Shown: positions 47,535 through 61,247, numbered from the stretch's first letter. The stretch: DNA of 64,000 nucleotides from Betaproteobacteria bacterium HGW-Betaproteobacteria-7 (GCA_002840765.1 PHCE01000014.1:1-64000); one strand, 5' to 3'. Made by a program: numbers and translations. The notes: a model not told the origin generated them from the letters alone.

Positions 47535-48314
47535 TCACCCCTGTTTTTCCCATTTGCGCTCGCCGGCCGGCACTGCGAACGGCAGCCAGTTTTCCGGCGG
47601 CGGTAGCGGACAGGTAGCGAAAGGTGTAAAGGCACACGGCGGGTTGTAGGCCCGGTTGAAATCGAGGCGAATGCGGCCTTTGACCGGAGCCTCTGCCTTC
47701 AGGAAACGGCCGGCGCCGTAAGTTTCCTTACCGCTGGTGCGATCGCGGAAGACAAAAAAGACCTCGCGCTCGCCGACTGACATCGGCAGTAGCTCCACCA
47801 GCTGCCCGCCAACGCTGAACACGGCCCGCCGGTCGACAGTCACCATCTTCAGTTCACCGCTGACATTCGGCACCTCCATGCGCAATGGCGGATCGACGGC
47901 CAGCCACTCAGCCTCGATGCACCAGTCAGGATCACCGGGAAAGTACTGCAACGCGACCGGTGGCTTGGCGTTGGCCCACTCGCGATCGCGAACACGGGCA
48001 GCCAGTTGCCCCTCCCGATCGACGACGAAAAACGACAGGCTGCCCCAGGCGATGGAATCCGGATCGCCACCACGATCACTATGCAAGCGCACCGCCTCAC
48101 CGGAAGCCGGACGCCACCACAATTTATCCGCCTGCCAGTCGATAGCGCCAAGGAAATCCGGACCGGCCGGCAGGCGGACCAGCGTATCGGCCCCGCTGCC
48201 AACAGAATTGAGCCCGGGTTTCAGCCAGAACAGGCCGATCAGACCCAGCCAGCTGTCGGATGCCTGTAACTCAGCAAGGCGCGATGCTTGCCAAATTTCG
48301 AGTTCAGCAATCAT
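47535..48314 (-). CDS. DUF1684 domain protein
   Basis: A 259-aa soluble protein. SWLGLIGLFWLKPGLNSVGS at the N-terminus, then GREVFFVFRDRTSGKETYGAGRFL and DFNRAYNPPCAFTPFATCPLPPPEN at the C-terminus (spans of conserved text) identify DUF1684. The last motif forms a compact metal- or ligand-binding-like site of unknown role. It is upstream of the DUF4395 gene on the same strand, with a ~50-base gap. Confidence 0.87.
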   Translation of the reverse strand: MIAELEIWQASRLAELQASDSWLGLIGLFWLKPGLNSVGSGADTLVRLPAGPDFLGAIDWQADKLWWRPASGEAVRLHSDRGGDPDSIAWGSLSFFVVDREGQLAARVRDREWANAKPPVALQYFPGDPDWCIEAEWLAVDPPLRMEVPNVSGELKMVTVDRRAVFSVGGQLVELLPMSVGEREVFFVFRDRTSGKETYGAGRFLKAEAPVKGRIRLDFNRAYNPPCAFTPFATCPLPPPENWLPFAVPAGERKWEKQG

Positions 48315-48409
48315 TTATTACATTTCCGTTGTTAACATTTCCAGGGCTCAGTCGTTAATTCAGCAAGGCACTGTATAAGTCCCCAACTCTCATCACCCAG
48401 GAGCATGCT

Positions 48410-48700
48410 ATGAATAAACTCGTTATTGCTGCATTGTTCGCCGCCGCGCCGCTGTTCGTCCAGGCCGCCGACGTCCGTGTCGATATCGGCAGCGTCCGCG
48501 TCCAGGCGCCCGGCGTCACCGTCACTTTCGGCAGCGTCGACAAGCGCGGTTACTACTGGGACGGCTACGACTGGCGCGACCGCGATTACTGGCACAGCCA
48601 CAACGGCCCGCGCGGCGAAAAGTACTACACCGGGCACGGCAAGAAGCACAAAGGCGGCAACCACTGCCCGCCGGGCCAGGCCAAGAAAGGTAACTGCTGA
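48410..48700 (+). CDS. Small secreted DUF2502-like protein
   Basis: A 96-aa protein with a signal peptide (cleavage near VQA-A20). The mature part has RGYYWDGYDWRDRDYW and a basic, His/Lys/Gly-rich tail with two cysteines (HCPPG, GNC). YWDG...W+DRDYW is the DUF2502 pattern. The function is unknown and probably periplasmic. AGGAG precedes the ATG and a strong terminator follows. Confidence 0.8.
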   Translation: MNKLVIAALFAAAPLFVQAADVRVDIGSVRVQAPGVTVTFGSVDKRGYYWDGYDWRDRDYWHSHNGPRGEKYYTGHGKKHKGGNHCPPGQAKKGNC

Positions 48701-48726
48701 GCGGCCACCGGCTGCTGTAAATGACA

Positions 48727-48755
48727 GGGCGGGACCGCGAGGTCCCGCCCTTTTT
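48727..48755 (+). terminator. Rho-independent terminator
   Basis: A GGGCGGGACC/GGTCCCGCCC stem with GCGA loop and five T, 27 bases after the DUF2502 gene and just before the end of clpB on the other strand. Confidence 0.92.
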
Positions 48756-48766
48756 CATGACCGGTC

Positions 48767-51349
<2,583 letters not shown>

Positions 51350-51385
51350 GTTCATCCCTTCTATGGCTAATTTCTGATAAACGCC

Positions 51386-51413
51386 AGATGCGGCCGACTG
51401 GATAAATTTCAAC
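51386..51413 (-). promoter_or_regulatory. Sigma-32 (RpoH) heat-shock promoter of clpB
   Basis: On the minus strand GTTGAAA (51413-51407), a 13-base spacer and CCGCATCT (51393-51386) match the RpoH consensus CTTGAAA and CCCCATNT at 6/7 and 7 of the defined positions or better. It ends 37 bases before the clpB start codon. Confidence 0.7.
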
Positions 51414-51553
51414 GCTTGATGTGAAATATCCCTTCCAGCCAAGCAGCCAAGCAGCCAAAGCCAACGAAAATGACAAAACCTCCTATTCCACTGGAGGAAA
51501 TACGGGTAATCTGAAAAGCAGCTACACACGTGCTTCAATTGCTGGGGGAAAAC

Positions 51554-53260
51554 ATGTCCGGATCAAAAATGACGTTGCGCGGCAAGCTGACCGCGATGAC
51601 TTTTGCCACGATAGGCGCCCTGATCGTTCTCTTCGTCGTGCTGCTGCTAGACGGCAAGCAGCGCATGATGGACGACCGGCAGAACAAGTTACGCAATCTG
51701 GTCGAAGTCGCCCACGCAACGATCGCGCGCTACGAACAGGAAGTCCGTGCCGGCACACTGAATCAAGAGGAAGGCAAGCGACAGGCGATCACCGCCATCA
51801 AGGCCATGCGCTACGATGGCATCGAATATTTCTGGATCAATGATCTTGGCCGGCCAGCCCCACGCATGGTGGCGCACCCGACAGTGCCCGCGCTGGAGGG
51901 CAAGGTGCTCGACGAAGCCCGCTTCAACAAGGCGACGTTGGCCCGCGAAGGCACCGACGGCAAGGAAACGAAGCTGGATAACAAGAACTTGTTCATCGCC
52001 TTCGTCGAAGTCGTCGATCAGGCTGGCCACGGCTTCGTTGAATATCAGTGGCCGAAGCCGCTAACCGGCGGTGGTGCCAGCACAGAGCTCTACACCAAAC
52101 TTTCCTACGTCAAGAAATTCGAACCCTGGGGCTGGGTCGTCGGTTCCGGCATCTATATCGACGATGTCGATGCCGTCTTCTGGCGCGATGCGCTCAAACT
52201 CCTCTTCTGGGGTCTGGGCATCGGCGGTTTCATCGGCATCTCGCTGCTGCTCGTCTCGCGCAGCATCATCCGCACCTTGGGCTGCGACCCTTCGGTCGCC
52301 TCGGCCATCACCCGACGCATTGCCGCCGGCGACCTGGCGACGCCCGTCGACGTGCGCAGCGGCGACAGCGACAGCCTGCTGGCCAATCTCCAGAGCATGC
52401 AGGAAACCCTGCGCCAGATGATCAGCAGCGTGGTCGCCAATGCCGAAAAGGTCGCCAGTTCCGCCGACGAATTGCTGCACGCTTCCGAGGAGGTCGCCGA
52501 CCGCGCCCGCCAGCAGAGCGATGCCGCGTCGTCGATGGCGGCCTCGGTCGAGGAAATGTCGGTCAGCATCGACCAAGTCAAGGAAAACGCCGCCGAAGCC
52601 CACGGCATCTCGCAGGAGGCCGGCGCCATTTCGCAGGACGGCGCCACCGTCATCCATTCGGCGGCGACCGAAATGCGCAAGATTTCCGATGCGGTCCAAG
52701 CCTCGTCCAAGATCGTCGAGGATCTCGGCCGGCAGTCCGACCAGATCACCTCCATCGTCAAGACCATTCGCGAAATCGCCGATCAGACCAACCTGCTGGC
52801 GCTCAACGCCGCCATCGAGGCGGCGCGGGCTGGCGAACAGGGCCGTGGCTTCGCCGTGGTCGCCGACGAAGTGCGCAAGCTGGCCGAACGCACCAGCCTG
52901 TCCACCACTGAAATCGGTGCCATGGTCGAAAAGATCCAGAGTGGCACGCGTAGCGCCGTCAGCAGCATGCAGTCCGGCGTCGAACAGGTCGGCAACGGCG
53001 TCGAACTGGCCAATCAGGCTGGCGACTCGATCAACCGCATCCGTGATGGCGCCGAGCGCGTCACCCACGTGGTCAATGGCATTTCCGACTCAATTCGCGA
53101 ACAGAGCACGGCCAGCAACCAGATCGCCCATCAGCTCGAAACCATCGCCCAGATGTCCGAGCAGAGCGCCATCGCCGTCCGTCACACGGCCGATGCCGCC
53201 CGCCAGTTGCACACCCTGTCCGAGTCTCTGCACAAGACGGTGGCGCAGTTCAAAACCTGA
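51554..53260 (+). CDS. Methyl-accepting chemotaxis protein with single Cache domain
   Basis: A 568-aa transmembrane chemoreceptor. It has TM1 (about residues 12-32), a periplasmic sCache_2-type sensor (~35-190, with YFWINDL and [14 protein letters not shown]), TM2 (~195-220), HAMP and a cytoplasmic signalling domain whose hairpin tip ([21 protein letters not shown], about 415-435) is intact. It has no C-terminal CheR pentapeptide. sCache_2 sensors often bind small organic acids. The ligand is unknown. The upstream region is shared with divergent clpB. Confidence 0.93.
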   Translation: MSGSKMTLRGKLTAMTFATIGALIVLFVVLLLDGKQRMMDDRQNKLRNLVEVAHATIARYEQEVRAGTLNQEEGKRQAITAIKAMRYDGIEYFWINDLGRPAPRMVAHPTVPALEGKVLDEARFNKATLAREGTDGKETKLDNKNLFIAFVEVVDQAGHGFVEYQWPKPLTGGGASTELYTKLSYVKKFEPWGWVVGSGIYIDDVDAVFWRDALKLLFWGLGIGGFIGISLLLVSRSIIRTLGCDPSVASAITRRIAAGDLATPVDVRSGDSDSLLANLQSMQETLRQMISSVVANAEKVASSADELLHASEEVADRARQQSDAASSMAASVEEMSVSIDQVKENAAEAHGISQEAGAISQDGATVIHSAATEMRKISDAVQASSKIVEDLGRQSDQITSIVKTIREIADQTNLLALNAAIEAARAGEQGRGFAVVADEVRKLAERTSLSTTEIGAMVEKIQSGTRSAVSSMQSGVEQVGNGVELANQAGDSINRIRDGAERVTHVVNGISDSIREQSTASNQIAHQLETIAQMSEQSAIAVRHTADAARQLHTLSESLHKTVAQFKT

Positions 53261-53281
53261 GGGCCGAGGCCAGCATTAAAC

Positions 53282-53308
53282 AATAAGGGCGCCGCGGCGC
53301 CCTTATTT
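53282..53308. terminator. Palindromic terminator between the MCP gene and moaE
   Basis: ATAAGGGCGCCG with its exact complement forms a 12-bp stem with little or no loop, followed by TTTATTT on the plus strand. It overlaps the moaE stop codon and may serve both convergent genes. Confidence 0.8.
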
Positions 53309-53759
53309 ATTTCTGCCAGCGCGCTGCCGCGCTGTCGTCGGTTTCCCGGGCATCGACCCAGCGGCCGCCGTCCGCCGTCGCTTCCTTTTTCCAGAACGGG
53401 GCGCGCGTCTTCAGGTAATCCATGATGAACTCGCAGGCAGCGAAGGCTTCGCCACGATGGGCGCTGGCTACGGCGACCAGCACGATCTGGTCGCAGGGCT
53501 TGAGCGGTCCGACGCGGTGGATGACCAGCGCGTCGTAAATATCCCAGCGGGCTTTCGCCTCGCCGACGATTTCTTCAAGCGCCTTCTCGGTCATGCCCGG
53601 ATAGTGCTCGAGCGTCATTTCCGAGACACGTTCGCCATCGTTCAGGTCGCGCACCAGACCAAGGAAACTGGCCAGCGCCCCAACGCGGACATCACCGGCG
53701 CGCAGCGCGGCCAGTTCGGCACCAACATCGAAATCCACTTCCTGCACCCGAACCGTCAT
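53307..53759 (-). CDS. moaE: Molybdopterin synthase catalytic subunit MoaE
   Basis: A 150-aa protein. FLGLVRDLNDG, LEHYPGMTEKAL, RVGPL, ASAHRGEAFAACE and the catalytic lysine region PFWKKE are the MoaE hallmarks. MoaE transfers sulfur from MoaD thiocarboxylate to make molybdopterin. moaD is not adjacent in the window on the visible side. The gene stands between the MCP terminator and prfC on the minus strand. Confidence 0.96.
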   Translation of the reverse strand: MTVRVQEVDFDVGAELAALRAGDVRVGALASFLGLVRDLNDGERVSEMTLEHYPGMTEKALEEIVGEAKARWDIYDALVIHRVGPLKPCDQIVLVAVASAHRGEAFAACEFIMDYLKTRAPFWKKEATADGGRWVDARETDDSAAARWQK

Positions 53760-53783
53760 CCTGCCCCCACCTGGTTGTCTGGC

Positions 53784-53818
53784 TTACTAACAACTAACAA
53801 CTAGTAACTAACAGCTGC
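53784..53818. repeat. ACTAACAACTAACAACTAG low-complexity repeat
   Basis: An array of ACTAACA/AACTAG units in the 60-base spacer between moaE and prfC. Its reverse complement resembles the CTAGTTAG-rich stretch at 27083-27119. Confidence 0.45.
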
Positions 53819-53819
53819 T

Positions 53820-55394
53820 TCAAATCACCTCGCGCGCTTCGAGGAAGCGCAGATTGGGATACTTTTCTTTGACCATGTTCAGGTAGACATTGTTCGGCGC
53901 CAGATAAACCGGATCGTCGGCTCCATCGAGCGCCACGTTGGCGCTGTAGCGCTCCGACAGCTGGCGCAACTCGGCTGCGTCACCCTGGATCCAGCGCGCC
54001 GTCGAACAGTTGTAGCTATCGAAGATGACCTTGACGCCGTATTCGTTCTCCAGCCGGCTGGCCACCACGTCGAACTGCAGCGTGCCGACGGCGCCGAGGA
54101 TCAGGTCGTTGCCGGACATCGGCCGGAACAACTGGGTGGCGCCCTCCTCGGCCAGCTGCTGCAGGCCTTTTTGCAACTGCTTGATCTTCAGCGGGTTGGC
54201 GATGCGCGCCAGACGGAAATGCTCCGGGGCGAAGGACGGGATGCCGGTGAAGCGCAGGTCTTCGCCTTCGGTAAAGGTTTCGCCCAGGCGGATGGTGCCG
54301 TGGTTGGGGATGCCGATGATGTCGCCCGGCCAGGCTTCGTCGGTAGTCGAACGGTCGCGGGCCATGAAGGTGATGGCGTTGTTGACGGCGAGGAACTTGC
54401 CGCCGGCGCCCTGCTTGACCTTCATGCCGCGCTCGAAACGGCCGGAGCAGACGCGCAGGAAGGCGATCCGGTCGCGGTGCTTGGGGTCCATGTTGGCCTG
54501 AATCTTGAACACGAAGCCGGAGAACTTCGGCTCGTTCGGGGCCACATGGCGCGAGATTGCCGGGCGGGCGATCGGCGCCGGCGACAGGTCGACGACGGCG
54601 TCGAGCAGGCTCTGCACGCCGAAGTTATTGACCGCCGAACCGAAGAACACCGGCGACTGCTTACCCGACAAATAGGCTTCAGCATCAAAGGCGTGCGACG
54701 CGCCACGCACCAGTTCGATATCGGTGCGCAGTTCGGCGGCCTGACTGCCGATCAGCTCGTCGAGGCGCGGGTTGTCCAGCCCCTTGATGATCTCCGACGT
54801 GCCCTTCTCGGCCTGCGGGTCGAAAAAGGCGATGGCGTCGTCGTACAGGTGATAGACGCCGCGAAAGCGCTTGCCCATGCCGATCGGCCAGGTGATGGGC
54901 GCGCACTGGATGCCGAGCACCGACTCGATTTCGTCGAGCAGATCGATCGGTTCCTTGCCCTCGCGGTCGAGCTTGTTGATGAAAGTCAGGATCGGCGTGT
55001 CGCGCATGCGGCAGACGTTCAACAGCTTGATCGTCTGCGCCTCGACGCCGTTGACCGAGTCGATGACCATGACCGCCGAGTCGACAGCGGTCAGCGTGCG
55101 GTAGGTGTCTTCCGAGAAATCCTCGTGACCCGGCGTGTCGAGCAGGTTGATCATGCATTCGCGGTAGGGGAACTGCATCACCGACGAAGTAACCGAGATG
55201 CCGCGCTGCTTCTCCAGCTCCATCCAGTCCGAGGTCGCATGGCGCGAGGCCTTGCGGGCGCGCACTTCGCCGGCCACCTGGATGGCGCCGCCGAACCACA
55301 GCAGTTTTTCAGTCAGCGTCGTTTTACCCGCATCGGGGTGAGAAATGATGGCGAAAGTACGGCGGCGGAAAATTTCCTGGTCGAGCTGGCTCAC
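53820..55394 (-). CDS. prfC: Peptide chain release factor 3
   Basis: A 524-aa translational GTPase that recycles RF1 and RF2. G1 is HPDAGKTT, G3 is DTPGHEDF, G4 is NKLDRE, with the RF3-specific [10 protein letters not shown] start and C-terminal EYGVKVIFD and LAPNNVYL. The start is a GTG at 55394 (VSQLDQEI), which matches the family start. A long in-frame extension upstream is not coding-like and overlaps putA. Confidence 0.95.
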   Translation of the reverse strand: MSQLDQEIFRRRTFAIISHPDAGKTTLTEKLLWFGGAIQVAGEVRARKASRHATSDWMELEKQRGISVTSSVMQFPYRECMINLLDTPGHEDFSEDTYRTLTAVDSAVMVIDSVNGVEAQTIKLLNVCRMRDTPILTFINKLDREGKEPIDLLDEIESVLGIQCAPITWPIGMGKRFRGVYHLYDDAIAFFDPQAEKGTSEIIKGLDNPRLDELIGSQAAELRTDIELVRGASHAFDAEAYLSGKQSPVFFGSAVNNFGVQSLLDAVVDLSPAPIARPAISRHVAPNEPKFSGFVFKIQANMDPKHRDRIAFLRVCSGRFERGMKVKQGAGGKFLAVNNAITFMARDRSTTDEAWPGDIIGIPNHGTIRLGETFTEGEDLRFTGIPSFAPEHFRLARIANPLKIKQLQKGLQQLAEEGATQLFRPMSGNDLILGAVGTLQFDVVASRLENEYGVKVIFDSYNCSTARWIQGDAAELRQLSERYSANVALDGADDPVYLAPNNVYLNMVKEKYPNLRFLEAREVI

Positions 55395-55553
55395 GGTAGG
55401 CGGGGGATTTGCTGAAAGGTCGCGATTATACCTGCTGTCGTTCGCCACCTTCCCGGCGCCAGCAAAGGTGGCAATAATGCGCATGGACGCAGGCAATCGG
55501 TCTCGCCTTGCGTCACCACCGTTACCGGAGTTGCGCAATGGCAGCAGAAATTC

Positions 55554-58500
55554 ATGGCTGAGCTTTTGAGAACGGCGATCCGCCAGGCCTGCCGGCGCCC
55601 GGAAGCCGACTGCGTGGCCACACTGGTCGACGAACTGCAAGGCATCGCCTGCGACCGAAGCGCAGTGCGCCAGCGGGCCACGGCCCTGGTCGAGGCGGTG
55701 CGCCAGCAGCGCAGCCACGCCAGCGGTGTCGATCACCTGATGCACGAATTCTCGCTGTCCAGCCAGGAAGGCGTCGCCCTGATGTGCCTGGCCGAGGCGC
55801 TGCTGCGCATTCCCGACCGCGCCACCGCCGACCGCCTGATCCGCGACAAGATCAGCCACGGCGATTGGCAGTCGCATCTCGGCGGCAGTCCCTCGCTGTT
55901 CGTCAATGCCGCGACCTGGGGCCTGATGCTGACCGGCAAGCTGGTCGCCACGCACAGCCATAGCGCACTGGGCAGTGCCCTGACGCGCATCCTGATGAAG
56001 GGTGGCGAACCACTGATCCGCAAGAGCGTCGATTTCGCCATGCGCCTGCTCGGCCAGCAGTTCGTCATGGGCGAGGACATTGAATCGGCGCTGCTGCGCA
56101 GCCGCGCCAACGAGCAGCGCGGCTACCGACACTCCTTCGACATGCTGGGCGAAGCGGCGCTGACCGGCGCCGATGCCGAACGCTACTGCGCTGCCTACGA
56201 AATGGCCATCCACGCCATCGGCCGCGCCGCCACCGGGCGCGGCGTCAAGGACGGGCCGGGCATCTCGGTCAAGCTGTCGGCGCTGCACCCGCGCTACAGC
56301 CGCAGCCAGCGGGCGCGGGTGATGAGCGAACTGCTGCCGCGCCTGAAGCTCCTGATGAAACTGGCGCGCGACTTCGACATCGGCTTCAACATCGACGCCG
56401 AAGAGGCCGACCGCATGGAACTGTCGCTCGACCTGCTCGAGGCGCTAGCCGACGATCCCGAACTGGCCAAATGGGACGGCATGGGCTTCGTCGTCCAGGC
56501 CTACCAGAAGCGCGCGCCCTTCGTCATTGACTGGCTGATCGCGCTGGCCCGGCGCAGCCGCCGGCGGCTGATGATCCGCCTGGTCAAGGGCGCCTACTGG
56601 GACAGCGAGATCAAGCGCGCCCAGGTCGACGGCCTGCCCGACTATCCGGTCTATACCCGCAAGCCGCATTCCGACCTCGCCTACCTGGTCTGCGCCGGCC
56701 GGCTGCTGGCCGCCGGCGATGCGGTCTTCCCGCAGTTCGCCACGCACAACGCGCAGACGCTGGCCACGGTCGCCGAAATGGCCCGCGCCCGCGGCGTCGA
56801 CGATTACGAATTCCAGTGCCTGCACGGCATGGGCGAACCGCTCTACGACAACGTCGTCGCCGGCCCCGATCACCGGCCGTGCCGCATCTACGCCCCGGTC
56901 GGCACGCACGAGACGCTGCTGCCCTACCTTGTCCGCCGGCTGCTGGAAAACGGCGCCAATTCCTCCTTCGTCAATCGCCTCGTCGACGAGACGGTGACGG
57001 TCGCTCAACTAGTCGAAGATCCGCTCGACCAGGTGCGCCGTAACGGCAGCGGGCCGCATCCGGCAATCCCGCTGCCGGATGCCCTGTTCGGCCCGGGCCG
57101 GCGCAACTCAGCCGGGCTGGACCTGGCCGACGAAGACAACATCGCCCACGTGCAGCAGGCTCTGGCCGAGCTGGCCGGGCGCCACTGGAAGGCGGTACCG
57201 CTGGTCGCCGGTGGCGCCGCGCCGGGCGGTCCGGGGCAGGCGGTGCGCAATCCGGCGCGGCATGCCGATCTCGTCGGCACCGTCGTCGATGCCGACGCCG
57301 CCTATGTCGAACAAGCGCTGGCGGCCGCCGCAGCAGTCAGCGCCGACTGGCATGCGACGCCGGCGGCGACACGCGCCGCGATGCTGCTCAATGCCGCCGA
57401 CCTGCTCGAAGCCGAGCGCCTGCCACTCATCAGCCTGTGCCTGCGCGAAGCCGGCAAGACCTGGGGCAATGCCGTCGGCGAAATCCGCGAAGCCGTCGAT
57501 TTCTGCCGCTATTACGCGCAGCAACTGCTCGCGGGCCATTTCCAGGCCGGCGCCACGCCGCCGGGCGTCGCCGTCTGCATCAGCCCGTGGAATTTCCCGC
57601 TGTCGATCTTCATCGGCGAAGTCAGCGCCGCGCTGGCCGCCGGCAGCCCGGTCATCGCCAAGCCGGCCGAGCAGACGCCGCTGATCGCTCATTTCACCAT
57701 CGGGCTTCTGCACCGCGCCGGCGTGCCGCAACCCGTACTGCAGTGCCTGCCCGGCCGTGGCGAGACCGTCGGCGCAACGCTGGTTGCCGATGCGCGGGTC
57801 AGCAGCGTGGTGTTCACCGGCTCCACGGAAGTCGCCCGGCTGATCAACACCAGCCTCGCCGAACGCCCTGGCGTCCGCCTGATCGCCGAGACCGGCGGGC
57901 AGAACGCGATGATCGTCGACTCCTCGGCACTGGCCGAGCAGATCGTCCAGGACGTGCTGGCCTCCGGCTTCGACAGCGCCGGCCAACGCTGCTCGGCGCT
58001 GCGCCTGCTGTGCCTGCAGGACGACATCGCCGAGCCCACGCTGAGGCTGCTCAAGGCGGCGATGGACGAACTGGTGATTGGCGACCCGGCGGAATTTGCC
58101 ACCGACATCGGCCCAGTCATCGACGGCGAAGCGCAGGGCAAACTGCTCGCCCACATCGAATCAATGCGCGCCCTCGCCCGGCCGGTGCACCAGCTGCCGC
58201 TGCCGGCCGCCTGCGCCGACGGTTGCTACGTACCGCCGACGCTGATCGAGATCGCCTCATTGGACGACCTGACCGGCGAAGTCTTCGGCCCGGTCGTCCA
58301 TGTCCTGCGTTATGCCGACGGCCAGCTCGATGCGCTGCTGGCGGCCATCAACGACCTCGGCTATGGCCTGACCATGGGCGTGCACAGCCGCATCGACGAG
58401 ACCGTCGGGCGCATCGTCGCCGGCGCCCGGGTCGGCAACATCTACGTCAATCGCAACATGGTCGGAGCCGTCGTCGGCGTCCAGCCTTTCGGCGGCGAGG

Positions 58501-59159
58501 GCCTCTCCGGCACCGGACCGAAGGCCGGTGGGCCGCTCTACCTGCACCGTCTCGGCGGCAGCGAGGAAACGGCGCTGGCGGCCCATCCGGGCCGGCACCA
58601 GGCGAGCCTGCACGATCCGCATTCCGCCTTCCGCCGGCTCGCCGAATGGTCCTTCTCCGCCGGCCGGCGGGAATTGGCGCAGCAGTGTACCGAGTACGTC
58701 GAGCGCAGCCTGCTGCACGTCCGCTTCGAGCTGCCCGGGCCGACCGGCGAGCGCAATTGCCTGGCCTTCGCGCCGCGCGGCCGTCTGCTCTGCCTGGCCG
58801 CCAGCGACGACGAATGGCTGCGTCAGATCGCTGCCGCATTCGCCACCGGCAACACGGTGGCAGCCCCCGACGACGCAGCGGCCCCGCGCCGACGCGCTCT
58901 GCTACCGAAGGAAGTCGCCCCCTACGTCGACTGGTTCCACCCGGATAACTTCGGCGGCCTGGCCGGCGTGCTCTGCGACCACGACGATGCGGCGCTGCGC
59001 CGCCGCCTGGCCGGCGCCCCCGGCCCACTGTTGCCGATTTACCTGCCCGGCACGAATAGCCGGCGCTACCCGCTGTACCGGATGCTGGCCGAACGCGTGG
59101 TCAGCACCAACACCACGGCGGCCGGCGGCAACACGACGCTGATGACGCTCGGCGCCTGA
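55554..59159 (+). CDS. putA: Bifunctional proline dehydrogenase / P5C dehydrogenase PutA (no DNA-binding domain)
   Basis: A 1201-aa enzyme converting proline to glutamate. The FAD proline dehydrogenase barrel spans ~150-480 ([36 protein letters not shown]). The aldehyde dehydrogenase spans ~540-1010 with ETGGQNAM (Glu779) and GQRCSAL (Cys813), both catalytic residues intact. A shortened C-terminal domain follows. The N-terminal ribbon-helix-helix repressor of E. coli PutA is absent, so the protein should not regulate its own gene. It is divergent from prfC. Confidence 0.96.
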   Translation: MAELLRTAIRQACRRPEADCVATLVDELQGIACDRSAVRQRATALVEAVRQQRSHASGVDHLMHEFSLSSQEGVALMCLAEALLRIPDRATADRLIRDKISHGDWQSHLGGSPSLFVNAATWGLMLTGKLVATHSHSALGSALTRILMKGGEPLIRKSVDFAMRLLGQQFVMGEDIESALLRSRANEQRGYRHSFDMLGEAALTGADAERYCAAYEMAIHAIGRAATGRGVKDGPGISVKLSALHPRYSRSQRARVMSELLPRLKLLMKLARDFDIGFNIDAEEADRMELSLDLLEALADDPELAKWDGMGFVVQAYQKRAPFVIDWLIALARRSRRRLMIRLVKGAYWDSEIKRAQVDGLPDYPVYTRKPHSDLAYLVCAGRLLAAGDAVFPQFATHNAQTLATVAEMARARGVDDYEFQCLHGMGEPLYDNVVAGPDHRPCRIYAPVGTHETLLPYLVRRLLENGANSSFVNRLVDETVTVAQLVEDPLDQVRRNGSGPHPAIPLPDALFGPGRRNSAGLDLADEDNIAHVQQALAELAGRHWKAVPLVAGGAAPGGPGQAVRNPARHADLVGTVVDADAAYVEQALAAAAAVSADWHATPAATRAAMLLNAADLLEAERLPLISLCLREAGKTWGNAVGEIREAVDFCRYYAQQLLAGHFQAGATPPGVAVCISPWNFPLSIFIGEVSAALAAGSPVIAKPAEQTPLIAHFTIGLLHRAGVPQPVLQCLPGRGETVGATLVADARVSSVVFTGSTEVARLINTSLAERPGVRLIAETGGQNAMIVDSSALAEQIVQDVLASGFDSAGQRCSALRLLCLQDDIAEPTLRLLKAAMDELVIGDPAEFATDIGPVIDGEAQGKLLAHIESMRALARPVHQLPLPAACADGCYVPPTLIEIASLDDLTGEVFGPVVHVLRYADGQLDALLAAINDLGYGLTMGVHSRIDETVGRIVAGARVGNIYVNRNMVGAVVGVQPFGGEGLSGTGPKAGGPLYLHRLGGSEETALAAHPGRHQASLHDPHSAFRRLAEWSFSAGRRELAQQCTEYVERSLLHVRFELPGPTGERNCLAFAPRGRLLCLAASDDEWLRQIAAAFATGNTVAAPDDAAAPRRRALLPKEVAPYVDWFHPDNFGGLAGVLCDHDDAALRRRLAGAPGPLLPIYLPGTNSRRYPLYRMLAERVVSTNTTAAGGNTTLMTLGA

Positions 59160-59177
59160 CGGCTGCCTCGCCGGCGC

Positions 59178-59909
59178 TCAGTCGGCCGGCAGCGCCCGCC
59201 GGTACAGCGCCCGGCCGGCGTAAGCCAGCCACGGCAGGGTCAGCGGCAGCAGGGGCAACAGCAGGCTGCTGGCGATGATGGTCACCGCCAGCAGCAGCGC
59301 CCACAGCATGGCCGGGCCAAAATTGGCAAAGACCAGGCGGACGCTGGTGACGATGGCACCGACCAGGCCGGCCCGCCGCTCGCAGAGCAGCGGCACGGCG
59401 AAGGCCGAAACGGCAAACAACAGGAAGGCGATGAACAGGCCGGATACACCGCCCCACAGCAGGAACCGCCCGACCCCGAGAGGATTGGCCGGCAGTTCGG
59501 ATAGCCACACCGGCGTGCCGCCGATCATGTAGCTGTAAAGAATGGCGGCGTCGGTGATGAAGATCATGAACAGCAGCGCGCAGACCAGCGCCAGCACCCA
59601 CAGTGCTGGCGCTGCTCGGCGGAAGCCGCCGAGCAGCGCCGCCATATCGGCCGGCTGACGCGCCTCGTGCGCCGCGGCGATGCCATGGAAGCCGGCGAGA
59701 AAGACCGGCCCGAGCAGCATGAAGGCACCGGCAGCGGCAATGACGAACGGGGTCAGTCCACTGGCCAGCAGCGCGCCGCCGATCAGCGCGCCGGCGATGG
59801 TAAAGACCAGGGCATAGGCGACGGAGATGCGGCGGGTCGCCTGGGCAAGCTGCCAGCCCTCGTGCAGGGCGCTACGGACGGTGGCGACAGAAAACGGCTG
59901 GAGGATCAT
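59178..59909 (-). CDS. DUF2189-like multi-spanning membrane protein
   Basis: A 243-aa protein with about six TM segments. The opening PFSVATVRSALHEGWQLA, the LGPVFLAGFHGIAAAHEAR stretch and the C-terminal LPWLAYAGRALYRR fit the DUF2189/BPSS1780-type family of proteobacterial membrane proteins with no known function. It ends 18 bases from putA on the other strand. Confidence 0.78.
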   Translation of the reverse strand: MILQPFSVATVRSALHEGWQLAQATRRISVAYALVFTIAGALIGGALLASGLTPFVIAAAGAFMLLGPVFLAGFHGIAAAHEARQPADMAALLGGFRRAAPALWVLALVCALLFMIFITDAAILYSYMIGGTPVWLSELPANPLGVGRFLLWGGVSGLFIAFLLFAVSAFAVPLLCERRAGLVGAIVTSVRLVFANFGPAMLWALLLAVTIIASSLLLPLLPLTLPWLAYAGRALYRRALPAD

Positions 59910-59978
59910 GGCGGCGGGCAGCTTCGGGCAGGGAAGCTGCAGCCTAGCCGGGCACGACCGCCGCGGCTGCGATGTAAA

Positions 59979-60353
59979 TCAAGTTCCGCGCAAGGAATCG
60001 AGCACCCGCTCGCACTCAACCATGATCGAGCAGCCGACTTCCGAATGGTAATTAGCCGACAGCGATTCGCTCAATTCATGCGCCGTGTACAACCCGGCCT
60101 CGCGCGACAGACCGGCGGCAATACTGCGCGCCAGTTCATCGCTGGCGGTCGACAGCTGCTGGCGTTCAGCCAGCGCCAGCGACCTCTGCGAACGGGCCAG
60201 CCACTCGGCGCACAGGGTCGCCCCCTGCCCCACCGTCAGCCACTGGCCGTACTCGTAATAAGCGCCGAGGCGCTCGGCGACCAGCGCGTAAATCAAGGCG
60301 ACGCGCGTGCCCTTGTCGCTCGCCGGCAGATGTTCGGTGTTCTTCAGGATCAT
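59979..60353 (-). CDS. Protein of unknown function (124 aa)
   Basis: A soluble, mostly helical protein with no TM segment or recognised motif. Notable segments are LIYALVAERLGAYYEYGQWL and CSIMVECERVLDSL with two cysteines. The ATG at 60353 is close to the end of the upstream DUF411 gene (20 bases), so it may be co-transcribed with the metal-related genes. Confidence 0.6.
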   Translation of the reverse strand: MILKNTEHLPASDKGTRVALIYALVAERLGAYYEYGQWLTVGQGATLCAEWLARSQRSLALAERQQLSTASDELARSIAAGLSREAGLYTAHELSESLSANYHSEVGCSIMVECERVLDSLRGT

Positions 60354-60373
60354 GCGGGCGATGATCGCACGCT

Positions 60374-60841
60374 TCAGCGATATTGCTCGAAGACCCGGTA
60401 GCTGCCGTCGCGCTGCACCAGCAGCACGGCGTAGGCATCGCGGCGGCCGCCGTAGGCCGGACCGTCCATGCCCGGCGAGCCGACCGGCATGCCCGGCACG
60501 GCGAGGCCGACGGCGGCCGGCTTCTCCTTTAACAGGCGCTCGATCTCGCGGGCCGGCACATGGCCTTCGAGCAGATAGCCGCCAACCTTTGCCGTGTGGC
60601 AGGACGCGAAGCGTTCAGGCATGCCGAGCTTGCGCCGGGCGCCGTCGAGATCGCCGACCTCATGCGTGCGCACCGTGAAGCCGTTGTCCGTCAGGTGCGC
60701 CACCCAGTCCTTGCAGCAGCCGCAATAAGGGCTTTTCCAGACTTCGACCAGCGGCTTGGCACTGGTGGCGGCAGCCAGCCCGGGCAGGCCGAGGGCCAAG
60801 GAGGCCAGCAATAGCCGGCGGCGGAACAGATTGGTTTTCAT
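60374..60841 (-). CDS. DUF411 periplasmic metal-binding protein
   Basis: A 155-aa exported protein with an arginine-rich signal (RRRLLLASLAL). The DUF411 signature SPYCGCC (Cys40, Cys42, Cys43) is followed by ASCHTAKVGGY and GHVPAREI. DUF411 proteins are often found beside copper or heavy-metal resistance genes. It lies 9 bases after the small periplasmic protein and downstream of the RND pump on the same strand, indicating one metal-response cluster. Confidence 0.88.
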   Translation of the reverse strand: MKTNLFRRRLLLASLALGLPGLAAATSAKPLVEVWKSPYCGCCKDWVAHLTDNGFTVRTHEVGDLDGARRKLGMPERFASCHTAKVGGYLLEGHVPAREIERLLKEKPAAVGLAVPGMPVGSPGMDGPAYGGRRDAYAVLLVQRDGSYRVFEQYR

Positions 60842-60850
60842 GGGAACTCC

Positions 60851-61222
60851 TTATTTGACAACGGCGCGGGCCTGCAAGGGCTTCTGGCCCGGCCAGGTGA
60901 CGTCGAGCAGCAGCTTATCGCCGACAGCCAGACTGCCCTGCCCCTGCAGCTTGTTGTCGCCGGCTGGCTGCAGCGCGATCTCGCGCTTGCTGGCACCGGA
61001 CAGCACGCGCAGCTTGCCGGCCGCCCCGCTGGTGGCTACCGGCGCCCCGTGGTTGCTGACATGCACGGTGAGCACGCCGTCCTTGCCGGCAATCTCGAAC
61101 TGGGCGTGACCGGCTTCAGCGACGATGCCGCCATGCATCGGTTTGCCGTGGTCCTCATGAGCGATGGCTGGCAGCGCAGCAAGCAAGGTGCACAAGCCAA
61201 GGGTGGAAAGCGATTTGTTCAT
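60851..61222 (-). CDS. Small periplasmic protein linked to metal efflux
   Basis: A 123-aa exported protein with signal peptide (cleavage near AIA). The mature N-terminus HEDHGKPMHGG holds three histidines (22, 25, 30) and a methionine, a likely metal-binding patch. The rest is beta-rich (KDGVLTVHVSNHG). It lies between the RND pump gene and the DUF411 gene. It may be a periplasmic metal chaperone or buffer. Confidence 0.7.
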   Translation of the reverse strand: MNKSLSTLGLCTLLAALPAIAHEDHGKPMHGGIVAEAGHAQFEIAGKDGVLTVHVSNHGAPVATSGAAGKLRVLSGASKREIALQPAGDNKLQGQGSLAVGDKLLLDVTWPGQKPLQARAVVK

Positions 61223-61247
61223 GGTGTTTTCTCCTGGTGGGTGGAAT

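Noticed and set aside
54171..55415. Long frame antisense to prfC
   Set aside because: Same artefact. RF3 motifs on the other strand are complete.
55395..56288. N-terminal extension of prfC beyond the GTG
   Set aside because: It would overlap putA on the opposite strand and has no family match. RF3 length is right from the GTG.
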